Below, one piece after another: positions 23,601 to 32,590 of a DNA stretch of 64,000 bases. The first letter of the stretch is position 1; each line of letters starts with the position of its first letter. The stretch spans positions 42,832,597-42,896,596 of the forward strand of contig CM055099.1 in assembly GCA_029204225.1 (NCBI GenBank), read 5' to 3'. A program made the translations under genes and the position numbers. Source of the DNA: Diphasiastrum complanatum. Lineage: Eukaryota; Streptophyta; Lycopodiopsida; Lycopodiales; Lycopodiaceae. Under the pieces are notes generated by a model that was not told where the DNA came from, searched no databases, and saw only the letters and a list, made by a program, of their open reading frames with translations.

Positions 23601-26453
23601 AATTTGCTTAGGCTTAGCCATAAACTGACTAACCATACTCACAGCATAAGCAATATCTGGTCTGTAGTAGTTAGATAGATTAAGCTTCCAACAAGCTTTC
23701 TATATAACATCTCATCTACATCCTGATCTTCCTCAGCTTTAAGCTTACATCCACTATCATATGGTGTAGAAATAGGCTTGCACTCTGACATATAAAACTT
23801 TTCAAGAAGTTCATGAGCATACTTAGATTGAGAAATAAATAGTCCATGTGCTACTCTCCATACCTCAATCCCAAGAAAATATTGTAGTGAACCAAGATCT
23901 TTCATATCAAACTCTGATGAGAGATCTTTCTTGATTCCTTGAATCATACTATGATCTGATCCTGTAATCACAAGATCATCCACATACATCATTACAATAA
24001 CAATATGATTATCCCTGATCAAAACATAAAGTGTATGCTCCGAACTACTTCTCTGAAAGCCAAGCTCCTCAAAGTATGTGTCAATCCTCGTGTACCACGC
24101 CCTGGGTGCCTACTTAAGTCCATATAGTGCCTTGTCCAACCTGCAAACCTTGTCTTCATGTCCTGCTACTATGTATCCCTCTGGCTGCTCCATGTAGACT
24201 TCTTCCTCTAGAAATCCATTCAGGAATGCACTCTTTACATCCATTTGTTGAATATCCCATCCAAACTGAGCTGCCAATGATAAAACAGTCCTCATAGTAG
24301 TAGACTTAGCAACTGGTGCAAAAGTTTCCTCGTAGTCAATCCCTTCCTGTTGAGCATATCCTTTTGCCACCAATCTTGCCTTATGTTTATCTATAGAACC
24401 ATCTGATTTGTACACCTGCAAATACAAACTCTCTCTCTCACCAAAGAGCCTGCTCTGTGTGTGAACCGTGGCATAATTAATTAATTAATTAATTTTTATT
24501 TTTTGTCCCATGTCCAAAACAGGCTATGAGGGGTTTTTTTTTTTGGGGGGGGGGCATTAGAATGATTAATTAATTTTTTAGATGAACCGTACCACCGTTC
24601 AAGGAACCGTGGTACACGCTTGAACCGTGCTACGGTTCCTACCACGGTTCCCAGAACCCACGGTTTCTGGGAACCGTGGCTTCTATGGCACCCACCTACA
24701 TGCATAAGCCTTGAAAAATGAATTTACTATAAATAGAATGGCCCCTAAAAATAGCACGCAAGCTTCGCCAAACTATCATTAAGAGGTATCAAATAAACAT
24801 TAATTTCTAACATGATCAAGTTTCATAAAGTAGCAGATTTCTTGCATGATATGCAAGAAATGCTACAAATCACACAAGATAGAGATAGATATTATGCTAA
24901 TCTAAAAAGATCACTTCAAAATTTTTGAGAAGGGAATTGCCTTGGAAGATTATACATACCCATAGGCCTCTTGAGGACATAAGCTTGGATTTGTGAATTG
25001 TAGCTACATGTTGTTGGTGTCACATCTCTCCTATTGAGTCATTGTTTTGGCCCATAGCTTGGGGGTTAAATCTGATTGATCTAGATTGGGTAGGTTTGAT
25101 CCACCATCCGTTTCTATCGTGATCATTGGCTTCAACATCCTAGAAATTTGGGAGACTTGAAAGCCCTCTCTCCCATCGCCACATAAGAGTCATTGGCTAT
25201 TGGTCACGGCAAACTAGGGCTCGAAGCCTGAAAATCACTCTTCTAACATTTATTTGAAATCCGTTTCACCCTTTTGAAACGAAAGTTTCAAACCAAGTTT
25301 AGACACTCCAAACAAAAATCAAGAAAGTATGTAGATCACCCATACAATCAGATATAAAACCCCACAGAGCAATGTACTTGAGTTTACCCATGGAGAGCCC
25401 ATACACCTCAATATGAAAAGGTAACAAATGAACGTTTATAATCCCTGCATAAGTTAAATCACCAAAAAAGCCATAATACATGGGAATATGTCTTGTTGGA
25501 CTAGACACGTTACGCATTTTATGCACTTTATAAGTGACCATCATCTTGTGGGCGTGGCTTATAGTGCAGGACCCCTTCTCAAGAAGAGTGACAAAAATGT
25601 ATGCCAAGGGAAGAACTTAGTTGCTAATAAGATGAAGCACGACAAAGATAATGAGAAGCATCGATCTAACCGCATAACAAGCATGATAAAGGAAAAGCAC
25701 TACGATGATAGAATCAAGAAAGATTCACCATACAAGCACATTGACTCTAGCGCATAAAACAGGAGCAAAAGTTGCTGTGACAAATGGGAGTTTTCGGTTT
25801 TTTCTTGGAAGACATTATTGAATCTGGCAACTTGACTTGCTAATTTCAAGCAATTCAATATTGGCTTGAAATTAATCCAATCCTCAGTAGGAATCTGTCA
25901 ATAAAAAGGTCATAGGTGACATGAGCTAAAGGAATTAAAAAAATGAGCTAATTTCCAGATTCTGTAAGTATTCTCAAATGTTAATCAGGACCTACTCCAG
26001 CATAGTCTCACTACAACAGTATAGGGCAAGAACACCTAAGTGGAAAATAACCATGACAATTTCTTTCCAAAGATCTTTGAGAATGCGAATAGGTACTATC
26101 CTTTTATCACATGTCCGTTTATCCCAAAACCTAACGCCCTAAACCATAAACCCTATAAACTGGGTATGGATTTAGGTTCGCCTTTAACTCATCTGTCAAA
26201 CATACAATGTGGAAAGTTCACTTCATATATAAACTGTGAAAATAGGGAAGGCAACACATAGTTGCTTTCGCCTGGAAGCAATTACCATGAAAAAGCATGT
26301 AGAGCAGTTGCAGGAATTTGTGGCAAGTGCTGGTACTACCATAACATAACCAAAACATAGCAACAAAAAATCACGTTTGAGAACAAGACAAGATCTAAAA
26401 GAAGAAAAAGTACCAAAGCCTACACCGCGGCCATTGAAGAGAGTCAAGACCAT
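17606..26453 (-). CDS. TGD5: TGD5-like small glycine-rich chloroplast-envelope protein, four exons
   Basis: Exons on the minus strand: 26453-26414, 21294-21250, 21036-21004 and 17772-17606. All junctions are GT-AG and all phase 1. The coding length is 285 nt, giving 94 residues with no stop. The protein begins [14 protein letters not shown], has alternating Gly/hydrophobic blocks ([14 protein letters not shown], then [20 protein letters not shown]), then [16 protein letters not shown] and an acidic-polar tail. This matches the glycine-rich TGD5 family, an outer-envelope component of the TGD machinery that moves lipid from ER to plastid. The agreement of three junction phases and two zones of matching composition makes chance very unlikely. 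Intron 1 is 5.1 kb and intron 3 is 3.2 kb; both are large for plants and intron 1 is full of retroelement debris. The stop overlaps an AATAAA signal. The family name is recognition from memory and less certain than the exon model. Confidence 0.72.
17773..21003 (-). other. Intron 3 of the TGD5-like gene
   Basis: The 3.2-kb intron begins GTAATTG and ends TTTTGTAG. It contains a short duplicated block (17918-17961 and 18106-18147, sharing TGGATTCTGGACAATGCTGA) and no retroelement domain that I recognise. Small frames in it (for example 18444-18686 and 19958-20269) have no support. Confidence 0.6.
21445..22140 (+). pseudogene. Ty3/gypsy integrase fragment in intron 1
   Basis: The zinc-binding module is recognisable as [20 protein letters not shown] and [11 protein letters not shown]. 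The core follows with [13 protein letters not shown] (first catalytic Asp), [17 protein letters not shown] (second Asp), [16 protein letters not shown] (catalytic Glu position) and traces of AYASYNN. Frameshifts and stops break it repeatedly. It lies antisense to the TGD5-like transcript. Confidence 0.8.
22190..23057 (-). repeat. LTR of copia element I, left end uncertain
   Basis: On the minus strand it starts TGTTAGGAATTATTG right after a purine tract (TAAGGGGGAG). The first ~125 bp recur at 24690-24812. The other end was not proven; 22190 rests on a CA ending and on the TATA-like TATTTAAG near 22325. Confidence 0.5.
23078..24427 (-). pseudogene. Copia element I reverse transcriptase and RNase H
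   Basis: The RT begins [20 protein letters not shown] and [18 protein letters not shown]. It has [20 protein letters not shown] and the catalytic box [13 protein letters not shown], then RNase H with [23 protein letters not shown] and [15 protein letters not shown] replaces the Gln of GLKQAPRAWY, and frameshifts occur near 23640 and 23360. It is a different copia lineage from elements A-F. Gag, protease and integrase are absent, and it lies sense to the TGD5-like gene in intron 1. Confidence 0.85.
24463..24680. repeat. Hairpin-rich insert built from GAACCGTGG motifs
   Basis: GAACCGTGGC occurs as a direct repeat at both ends (24463-24472 and 24671-24680). Inside, 24603-24614 pairs perfectly with 24640-24651 (12 bp), and 24658-24665 pairs with 24672-24679 (8 bp). 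A TTAA-rich run and a T/G homopolymer lie in the middle. It sits between a copia RT fragment and an LTR piece; a small non-autonomous DNA element is possible. Confidence 0.5.
24690..24812 (-). repeat. Partial LTR of copia element I
   Basis: About 123 bp matching the first part of the LTR at 22926-23057 in the same orientation, with several substitutions. It probably represents the other LTR of the element, truncated. Confidence 0.7.
24813..26412 (-). other. 5' part of intron 1 of the TGD5-like gene
   Basis: No element domain or exon was recognised here. The donor is GTACTTTTTC next to exon 1. Small frames at 25299-25757 and 26040-26261 have no support. Confidence 0.5.
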
Positions 26454-26660
26454 CGCTTCTGATTTTCTGAACGCGTCGTGAGGAAGGCGCTGTTCGTCGA
26501 TGATAGCAGAGCAACAGCATCTGCATCTCTCGATCTTTCCAAACTAGCTCTACAAGAAGAGATGCTCCTCGATGGCAGGGTCGCTTTTACGCCCGCCCGC
26601 TTGGATGCTCGCCACGCGTCCGGAACTGCCACTTGGAGGTTTTTGAGTGGTCACCATTGA
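26454..26660 (-). promoter_or_regulatory. GC-rich 5' leader/promoter region of the TGD5-like gene
   Basis: The 200 bp before the start codon at 26453 are clearly richer in G+C than their surroundings. Many CG dinucleotides occur (GGTCGCTTTTACGCCCGCCC on the plus strand). No TATA box was identified. This fits an unmethylated housekeeping promoter, which is inference. Confidence 0.4.
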
Positions 26661-26819
26661 CAAGTGGCAAAATCTTAACGCTGTTGGTAATATCCAACGT
26701 AGCGAGCTCACTAAGATAGAGGGGGACAGGCCCCCTCAATACTTTTAGCACAAGGTGGGACTTACTCTAGAAGGCAACCTATGTCCTCCTAACTAAAAGA
26801 GAGGACTTAGGGCAGTTTC

Positions 26820-27935
26820 ACGCTACAATGAATACTTCCTGTTTTTATTAATAAAAGATGGAGAAACCCATCGGAGTACAAAAGAATGCATGTAAAAAGT
26901 GAAAGGCCATAAGGTGGATTGAGATATTGTACAACTATAACAAAGCAACAATCTCACATAGTATCTACATAAAGCCTACTGCTTGATTAAGTCGCAAGTT
27001 AAGATAGTTGGAAGTTTAGGTAGTGCAAGAAGTTGTGAAGCAGTCATTCCTGCAACTACGACACGTCGAAGTATTGCAAGTGCCTGAGTGCGTTGTAAAG
27101 TCATAGAAACTCGTTGACGATAATAAGCCGCAATGATAGATAAAGGAGAGACACCACGTCCTTGGAGCTTCGCTGCAAAACCTGCACAAGATGATAGAAA
27201 ATCATCGAATTTCTTATGCAGGCACCCATATGTTTCCAAGGCAAAAGGAATAAAGTCTTCTCCATGAGTGCGATTCGAATAATCTCACTCTTTATCGTGA
27301 GCTACATGAGAAGTAACGGCACCTTGAGTAGTTGAAGCACGTCGAAGGAGGTCTGGCCGCGAAGGATCAACAACAACATCATTCCCAAGCATGCGAATCC
27401 CCTCACGCGAAAGAACGAGATCAACTCAACGCTGAGGTGACTGTAAATCAGACACAGGCAAGATGTTGGTTTGCTCCCGGACAACATGAAAGCCGCACTC
27501 ATGTGCAATAGATGGCAATACGTCACAAATGGAATCATGAGTCACAATGCGCTCTCCGCCAGAAGGGCAACACATGAGATGAGTGCCAAAAGAATCAAGA
27601 GGGTGACCACAGGAACAATTAGTCAAACCTGCCAGCACTGGATGAGGGAGACCCAACCTAACCCGAAGAGCGGTGACAAACAGCTCCGAAGAAAGATGTA
27701 AGTAGGGAACAAGCCAAGCACTAGCACCTGGGCCTGCATAAGACAGAAGGCGAGCCTGAGTCTCATCGAAAGGTGAATCACTGAGAAGCTGAGTGAAAGC
27801 ATGTGAGTGGAAGCGCGCAAGAAGCCACGCACCAGCACCTGGGCCTGCACAAGACAGAAGGAGAGTCTGAGTCTCATCGGAAGGTGAATAACTGAAAAGC
27901 TGAGTGAAAGCATGTGAGTGGAAGCGCTCCAAAGG
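26820..27935 (-). mobile_element. Non-LTR retrotransposon 3' fragment 1 with restriction-like endonuclease
   Basis: The 5' edge is lost at about 27935, as in 5'-truncated LINE copies. The remaining frame (27932-26973) has a zinc site CSCGHPLDSFGTHLMCC, THDSICDVLPSIAHECGFHV, VDLVLS, VVVDPSRPDLL and FALETYGCLHKKFDDFLSSC. The spacing of Asp, Asp and ET-G after a CxC...H...C knuckle matches the PD-(D/E)XK endonuclease at the C-terminus of early-branching non-LTR elements. Stops break the frame near 27426 and 27260. The 3' side ends in a non-coding tail with ATTAATAAAA at about 26846-26855. Confidence 0.65.
27723..27927 (-). repeat. 111-bp internal tandem duplication in non-LTR fragment 1
   Basis: Two copies (starting 27723 and 27834 on the plus strand) translate to FHSHAFTQL...DETQ...GPGA.AWL twice. 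They keep the reading frame because 111 is divisible by 3. Fragment 2 at 41356-41500 has the segment once. Confidence 0.85.
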
Positions 27936-27939
27936 ATAC

Positions 27940-28610
27940 TTTTGAAAATGAGATCCTCATACTGCACTAGATCCTAAGAGGATTTTAACATCAATCTCCA
28001 ATAACATCACCCTCGTGCCATAGGATAGGATGCAGATGTAGAGAGAGAGTCATGGGAATGAAATCACATCATTGGAATGGGAGTAGGGTGAGTTTCCACC
28101 TGAATATATAGCTTAGCTTTTACTATGCATGCTCCCATGCAAGCCAAGAATATTTCTAAAAGCGCTTTTCATTACTGTTGATACTCTACAAATGCCAATA
28201 GTCGTCCTAACATTGTCTGAAATAAGGAGGCTTAACCAATAATATCGAGTACTTGAGTACCGGGTATCCAAGTCTAGGATTATACCAGATCCTATATATA
28301 GAACGTGGACGTAACACTTTCTCACAAAGACCTCTCAATTGAAGAAACAAAACGTTTCTATTACCAAAGCTTTGCTAGCTTTCAGCTCTCAATTTGACGA
28401 AAAGACACGAAGCGAAAATGTTCGCGAACATCCTGACAAAAAGACACGAACGCGAAATGTTTGCGAAAGGCTACACTTTTCAACCTTCATGCTCTAAATG
28501 ATCAAGAAGATCATGCAAGTACCATGAAGTACAAAAATCCTGATCTGATACGATGACGTCAGCGGAAGAGTGTTAAGATGTGCCTAACCCACCACTCTTG
28601 TAATCCATGA
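27940..28610. other. No gene or element recognised
   Basis: The stretch lies between the non-LTR fragment and copia element E. I found neither coding features nor an LTR match. Confidence 0.4.
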
Positions 28611-29753
28611 TGCTATGTCAACATTACTCTTGATAATGGGACCAAGGAGGATCCATCTTCAAGCAGAGGTATTTTTGTTGGATATAGTGAGGTGAGTAAA
28701 GCCTACAAGGTTTACATTCCTTCTACTAACAAAGTGATTGTTGGTAGAGATGTCATTTTTTATGAGAGAAACATTCCAAAAGTGTCTTCAAGCATGATTG
28801 ATGGCAGTGTGGATGGATCTAACATTTTTTATGTTGATGAAAAGGATCCTACTTTGGATGGTGATGATGATGGACCTTCATCAAGTCGAAAGCCAAGGAT
28901 AACATCAAGAGAAAGACAAGTACCTTCAAGGCTCACATATGATCAAAAGGGTATGCAAGTAGTTTCTGGAAATTATGTTGCTTTCCTAACTTCTGTGGAT
29001 GAGCCTACAAGTGTAGATCAAGCAAGGAAAGAAGAGGAGTGGATCCAAGCAATGGATCTTGAGTATCAAGCTCTTATGAAGAATGGAACATGGAGATTGG
29101 TGGAGTTGCCTAAGGACAAGAAAGCTATTGGATACAAATGGATCTTCAACGTGAAGACAAACCAAGATGGATCTATCTACAAGTACAAGGCAAGGTTAGT
29201 GGCAAAAGGATATGCTCAACAACAAGGGATTGACTATGATGAGACCTTTGCACTCGTGGCAAAGATGGTAAGCATTCGAGTCATCATTTCAGTTGCTACA
29301 CTTTATGGATGGGATCTATGGCAAATGGACATTTCAAATGCATTCTTGAATGGTGATCTTGAGGAGAAAGTGTACATGGAGCAAACCGAGAGCTACATTT
29401 CATCAACAAAGCCAAATCATGTGTGTCTACTACAAAAGAGTTTGTATGGCCTTAAGCAAGCACCAAGGAGTTGGTATGCTAAGCTTAACACTTTTTTACT
29501 CTCTCAAGGCTTTGTAATGAGTGAGTATGATCATTCACTTTATTATAGGTTTTCTGAAAATGATGTTACCATCTTGCTAATCTATGTGGATGATATCATC
29601 TTGAGTGGTGGAGACAATCAAGATGTGGAGGATATCAAGAATGCTCTTAAGAAGGACTTTGAGGTGCATGATCTTGGTAATTTGCAATACATTTTGGGAA
29701 TAGAAGTCATTAGATCTTCTCAATCTACTTTCATTTTTCAAGAGGGAGTGTGA
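28611..29753 (+). pseudogene. Element E pol fragment (integrase tail and RT)
   Basis: One open frame from CYVNITLDNGTKEDPSS through VGYSEVSKAYKVYIPSTNK, the RLTYDQKG linker, the RT motifs [36 protein letters not shown] and YGLKQAPRSWY, and the catalytic box LLIYVDDIILSG. After LGIEVIRSS it ends STFIFQEGV, fusing the RT palm end directly to the EEGV terminus of the polyprotein. RNase H (about 270 residues in element B) is deleted at a GAG/purine-tract microhomology. The surviving frame has no stop, so the deletion may be fairly recent. Confidence 0.85.
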
Positions 29754-29786
29754 AAGATTCAACTAAAACTAGTTGAAGAGGGAGTA

Positions 29787-30430
29787 TGAAGATTCAACTA
29801 GTTTGATCATTTTGTCAATATTTTCATATTTGGCATATTGAGGCCAAAACTTGTTTTAGACTTAGAGAATAACTTTTCAAAGTTCATTAGTCTAAATTTC
29901 ATTTGAATAAACACTTTCTGAAAGAGTGGGAAATTTTGGAGACAAGTTTTGGGAGATTCAAATTTGAATAGTCGGGTACATTGAATCTAGACCCAAAAAT
30001 AGTAGGGTTAGCATTTTGGAAGGAAAGCCAAGTGGCCAAATAGGTTCTGAAATTGTTATAAAAGGATGTGACTCGTGGATAGAGTGATCTTCTCTCTTCT
30101 CTACCTCATTTTATGCCTATACATGGTTCTCTTGGGTTCTACTATCCATTGGTGCACTATATTGGTGATTGCATGTAATTTTATGTGTAGAATGTTTCAT
30201 AATTGCTATTTTTGATTTCACACGTGTGAATGACAGTAGCTTGCTGGTTTTGTACGGACAACAATAGTACATAATCATTTCATTCAAGTTTGATCAAGTT
30301 CTATTAGTGGTTGCATCTCATTTTGTGTGTAGATGCTGATTTTTCTACATTGGTGAGATTGGTAGTGTATTTCTCTTTCTAACCAAAGACCTTTCAGGTT
30401 GATTGGATCTTAAGGTTCTGAAAACTTTCA
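29787..30430 (+). repeat. 3' LTR of element E
   Basis: The purine tract GAAGAGGGAG and LTR start occur twice (29742-29767 and 29777-29802), a ~35-bp tandem duplication of the junction. The LTR ends GAAAACTTTCATA. It carries the perfect palindrome TTCACACGTGTGAA at 30217-30230. Confidence 0.7.
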
Positions 30431-30795
30431 TACTACACACAAAATTGCAAGATATCACAAGTATAGTGCACCAATGGATAGTAGAACCCAAGAGAACCAT
30501 GTATAAGCAGCTACATCCTTTTTAGCAGGTCCAAACCTAAGTTCAAACTTTGGTTTCCCTCCATAATGAAAAACCCTACTATTATTGTGACTAGATTTAG
30601 TGTCTCTACTACTCAAATTGAATCTCTCCAAAACTTGTGTTCTACACTTTTTCACACTTTTCAAAAGTGTTTATTCAAATCCTTTTAGACTAATATAACT
30701 TTGAAAAGTCAAACTCTAAGTTTATTATGAATTGGCCTCAATTGCCATAAAAACAAATGTAGCAAATTTGACTAAACTAGTTGAAATCTCTCACA
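30431..30795 (-). repeat. Truncated 3' LTR of element F
   Basis: Starts TGTGAGAGATTTCAACTAG on the minus strand and matches the E and A LTRs, including CTATCCATTGGTGCACTATA. It stops at TGTGTAG where the E LTR ends, so its last ~250 bp are missing. With LTR E it forms an inverted pair. Confidence 0.75.
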
Positions 30796-30888
30796 CTCCC
30801 TCTTCAACTAGTTTTAGCCTGGACTTTGATAACACTACAAGTGATGTCCTATGCTTCATAAACAAGTCCTTTGCCAATGCTTTAAAGT
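30791..30888 (-). pseudogene. 3' end of element F pol
   Basis: The frame reads KALAKDLFMKHRTSLVVLSK then SRLKLVEEGV and a stop. It corresponds to TKPLGKDLYLMHRSNLGMCS ... EEGV of element B. As in B, the stop codon lies inside the LTR. Confidence 0.75.
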
Positions 30889-32040
30889 AGCATCCATAAT
30901 TGATATAGAGAATAGTGTCCACTTTGGATGCTTCACTATCTCTTACATCAATTTTACACATCAAGATGTAAATAGAACATGAATAACCAAATATAATATA
31001 AATGAGATGACTCCTTTATGCTATGAACTTTGAACTCTATGGAAAATTACAACCACCAAACAATAAATGTGAGTGATAACTATTTTATTGCTTGTATCCC
31101 ATTAGAGGAGTTCTAAATCCAAAAAAGACCCTTTGTAAAGATTCTTTTTATATTTTTTCTCAAATTTTTTTTACACGTGGATAATCAAAACACTGAAATT
31201 TGAAATTTACGTAACGTAACTTTTTGAGTCCACATTTTGATTCCATACTAAAAATGGCATAACTTTTTAGTGGTAAATCCAAATTTAGTGAAGTTTGGTG
31301 CATTGGAAAGCACTTGACAAGGGCTTTCCAATGATATTTAGATGACATACTTTTGAGCTACAATTAAAAAGTTATGGCAAGTCAAAAGTCTTAGTGTTAT
31401 AATTTTTTAATAATAAAAAAAGGCATCTTAATTCATGAAGGGTCTTTTTGAAACTCAAAACTCCTCTAATGTCCCTCTTTGTCCTTTCTTGATATGTCTC
31501 CACCAAAAAACTCCATGAATGGGCCTCCATCTCCATCTTGCCACAAGATATCATCATACCTTGATGATTTGACCATGAATGAGTGACATAATGAACCTCC
31601 AATAACTTCATTTCCATCAGCAAAACCAGCCAAGAATGCTAGTACAACTCCAACGTCAAAATGATGCTCACCAACGTAGCTAGTTTTACCATATCTTGAC
31701 AATTTGCACACATCCACATAAAATTGCTCAAACATGAGATAGAATAAGTAAAGTAAATTTGAAAAACACTTCTTTGATGCTCCTTTCACCTTGAGTCTTC
31801 AATAACCTATAGAAATAGATCCATAACATCTTTGTCAATTGACTCTCCTTTGATGCTCTTGACTAGCTCCAAATTGCCATTTTTCCTTTCATGTTGTTGA
31901 AGCCCTTTGAGATCAACCTCTTGATCTTCCACTTGACCATAAAAGCCATTGACTAAGATCTCTTTTTTAGATCCATTAGTTTCTGGAAAATCATGAAAAC
32001 ATCCATGTACTTGAATAGCATCATCTACACAAGAAAATTC
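30889..32040 (-). other. Unassigned internal sequence of element F
   Basis: This replaces the missing pol region. Frames at 32064-31807 (GLICFGEFSCVDDAIQVHGC ... SIDKDVMDLFL) and 31789-31466 have no known domain. A hairpin with an 11-bp perfect stem (31301-31311 with 31323-31333) is present. It could be captured host sequence or non-coding spacer. Confidence 0.35.
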
Positions 32041-32044
32041 ACCA

Positions 32045-32590
32045 AAGCATATGAGACCCAACAAAATGTGTCACTTCCACTTGCCTACCTTTCTCATCAT
32101 ATGTGAGCCTTGCCCTCGGCCTCCTTGCCTTGGTGCTTCTTGAATGGTTGGGACTTCTTTTGCCTTTGGATGTGAAATTTGATTTTTCATCACCACCTTG
32201 TAGTGACATACACCCCATCCTAGCTTTGAGGTGTAGAATCCTACTCTCCTCGGCCACAAGCACATTATGTAACTTGTCAATGGTCGGAAGTTAGTCTTGG
32301 ATGGCAAATGTTTGAACAAGATTGGTGAAATCATCACCAAGTCCATTCAATATGACTTGTACTAGTTCTTGATCTTGGATTTTCTCTCCAATTGAGCCCA
32401 ATTCTTTGTTTAAAAATTTGATTCTTAGGACATTTTCTTGTCCACTTTCTCCATTTTCCTTCATGGTTTGGAGTACCTGATTCCTTAGCATGAATACTCT
32501 AGAGGTGTTGTTGGATTCATAAATTCTCTTTAGCAAATCCCAAGCCTCTTTGGATGAGGCACAAGAAGCTACCTCTTTCAAACTACATCC
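32045..32590 (-). pseudogene. Element F gag fragment
   Basis: The frame reads KEVASCASSKEAWDLLKRIY, SRVFMLRNQVLQTM, NVLRIKFLNKELGSIGEKIQ and ELVQVILNGL, the UBN2-type copia Gag core. A stop at ~32291 and a frameshift follow. Near the end it jumps from the Lys-rich pre-knuckle region to RARLTYDEKGRQVE, normally located between integrase and RT. The Gag N-terminus is missing. Confidence 0.75.

Larger units (their letters stand above)
28611..30430 (+). mobile_element. Copia element E, 5'-truncated with RNase H deleted
   Basis: Starts inside the integrase C-terminal region, runs through the linker and RT, then jumps straight to the polyprotein end and 3' LTR. The LTR is of the A/F family. The element abuts the inverted F LTR at 30430/30431. 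Confidence 0.75.
30431..32590 (-). mobile_element. Copia element F, internally rearranged
   Basis: On the minus strand: gag (32590-32045), a jump to the integrase-RT linker, about 1.1 kb of unassigned sequence, the last ~30 codons of pol, a purine tract, and a truncated 3' LTR (30795-30431). Protease, integrase, RT and RNase H are gone. Such an element could move only in trans. Confidence 0.65.

Noticed and set aside
26444-26660. Frames of ~60 residues on both strands in the GC-rich block
   Set aside because: Composition effect of the promoter/leader region of the TGD5-like gene; no conserved motif and no start context.
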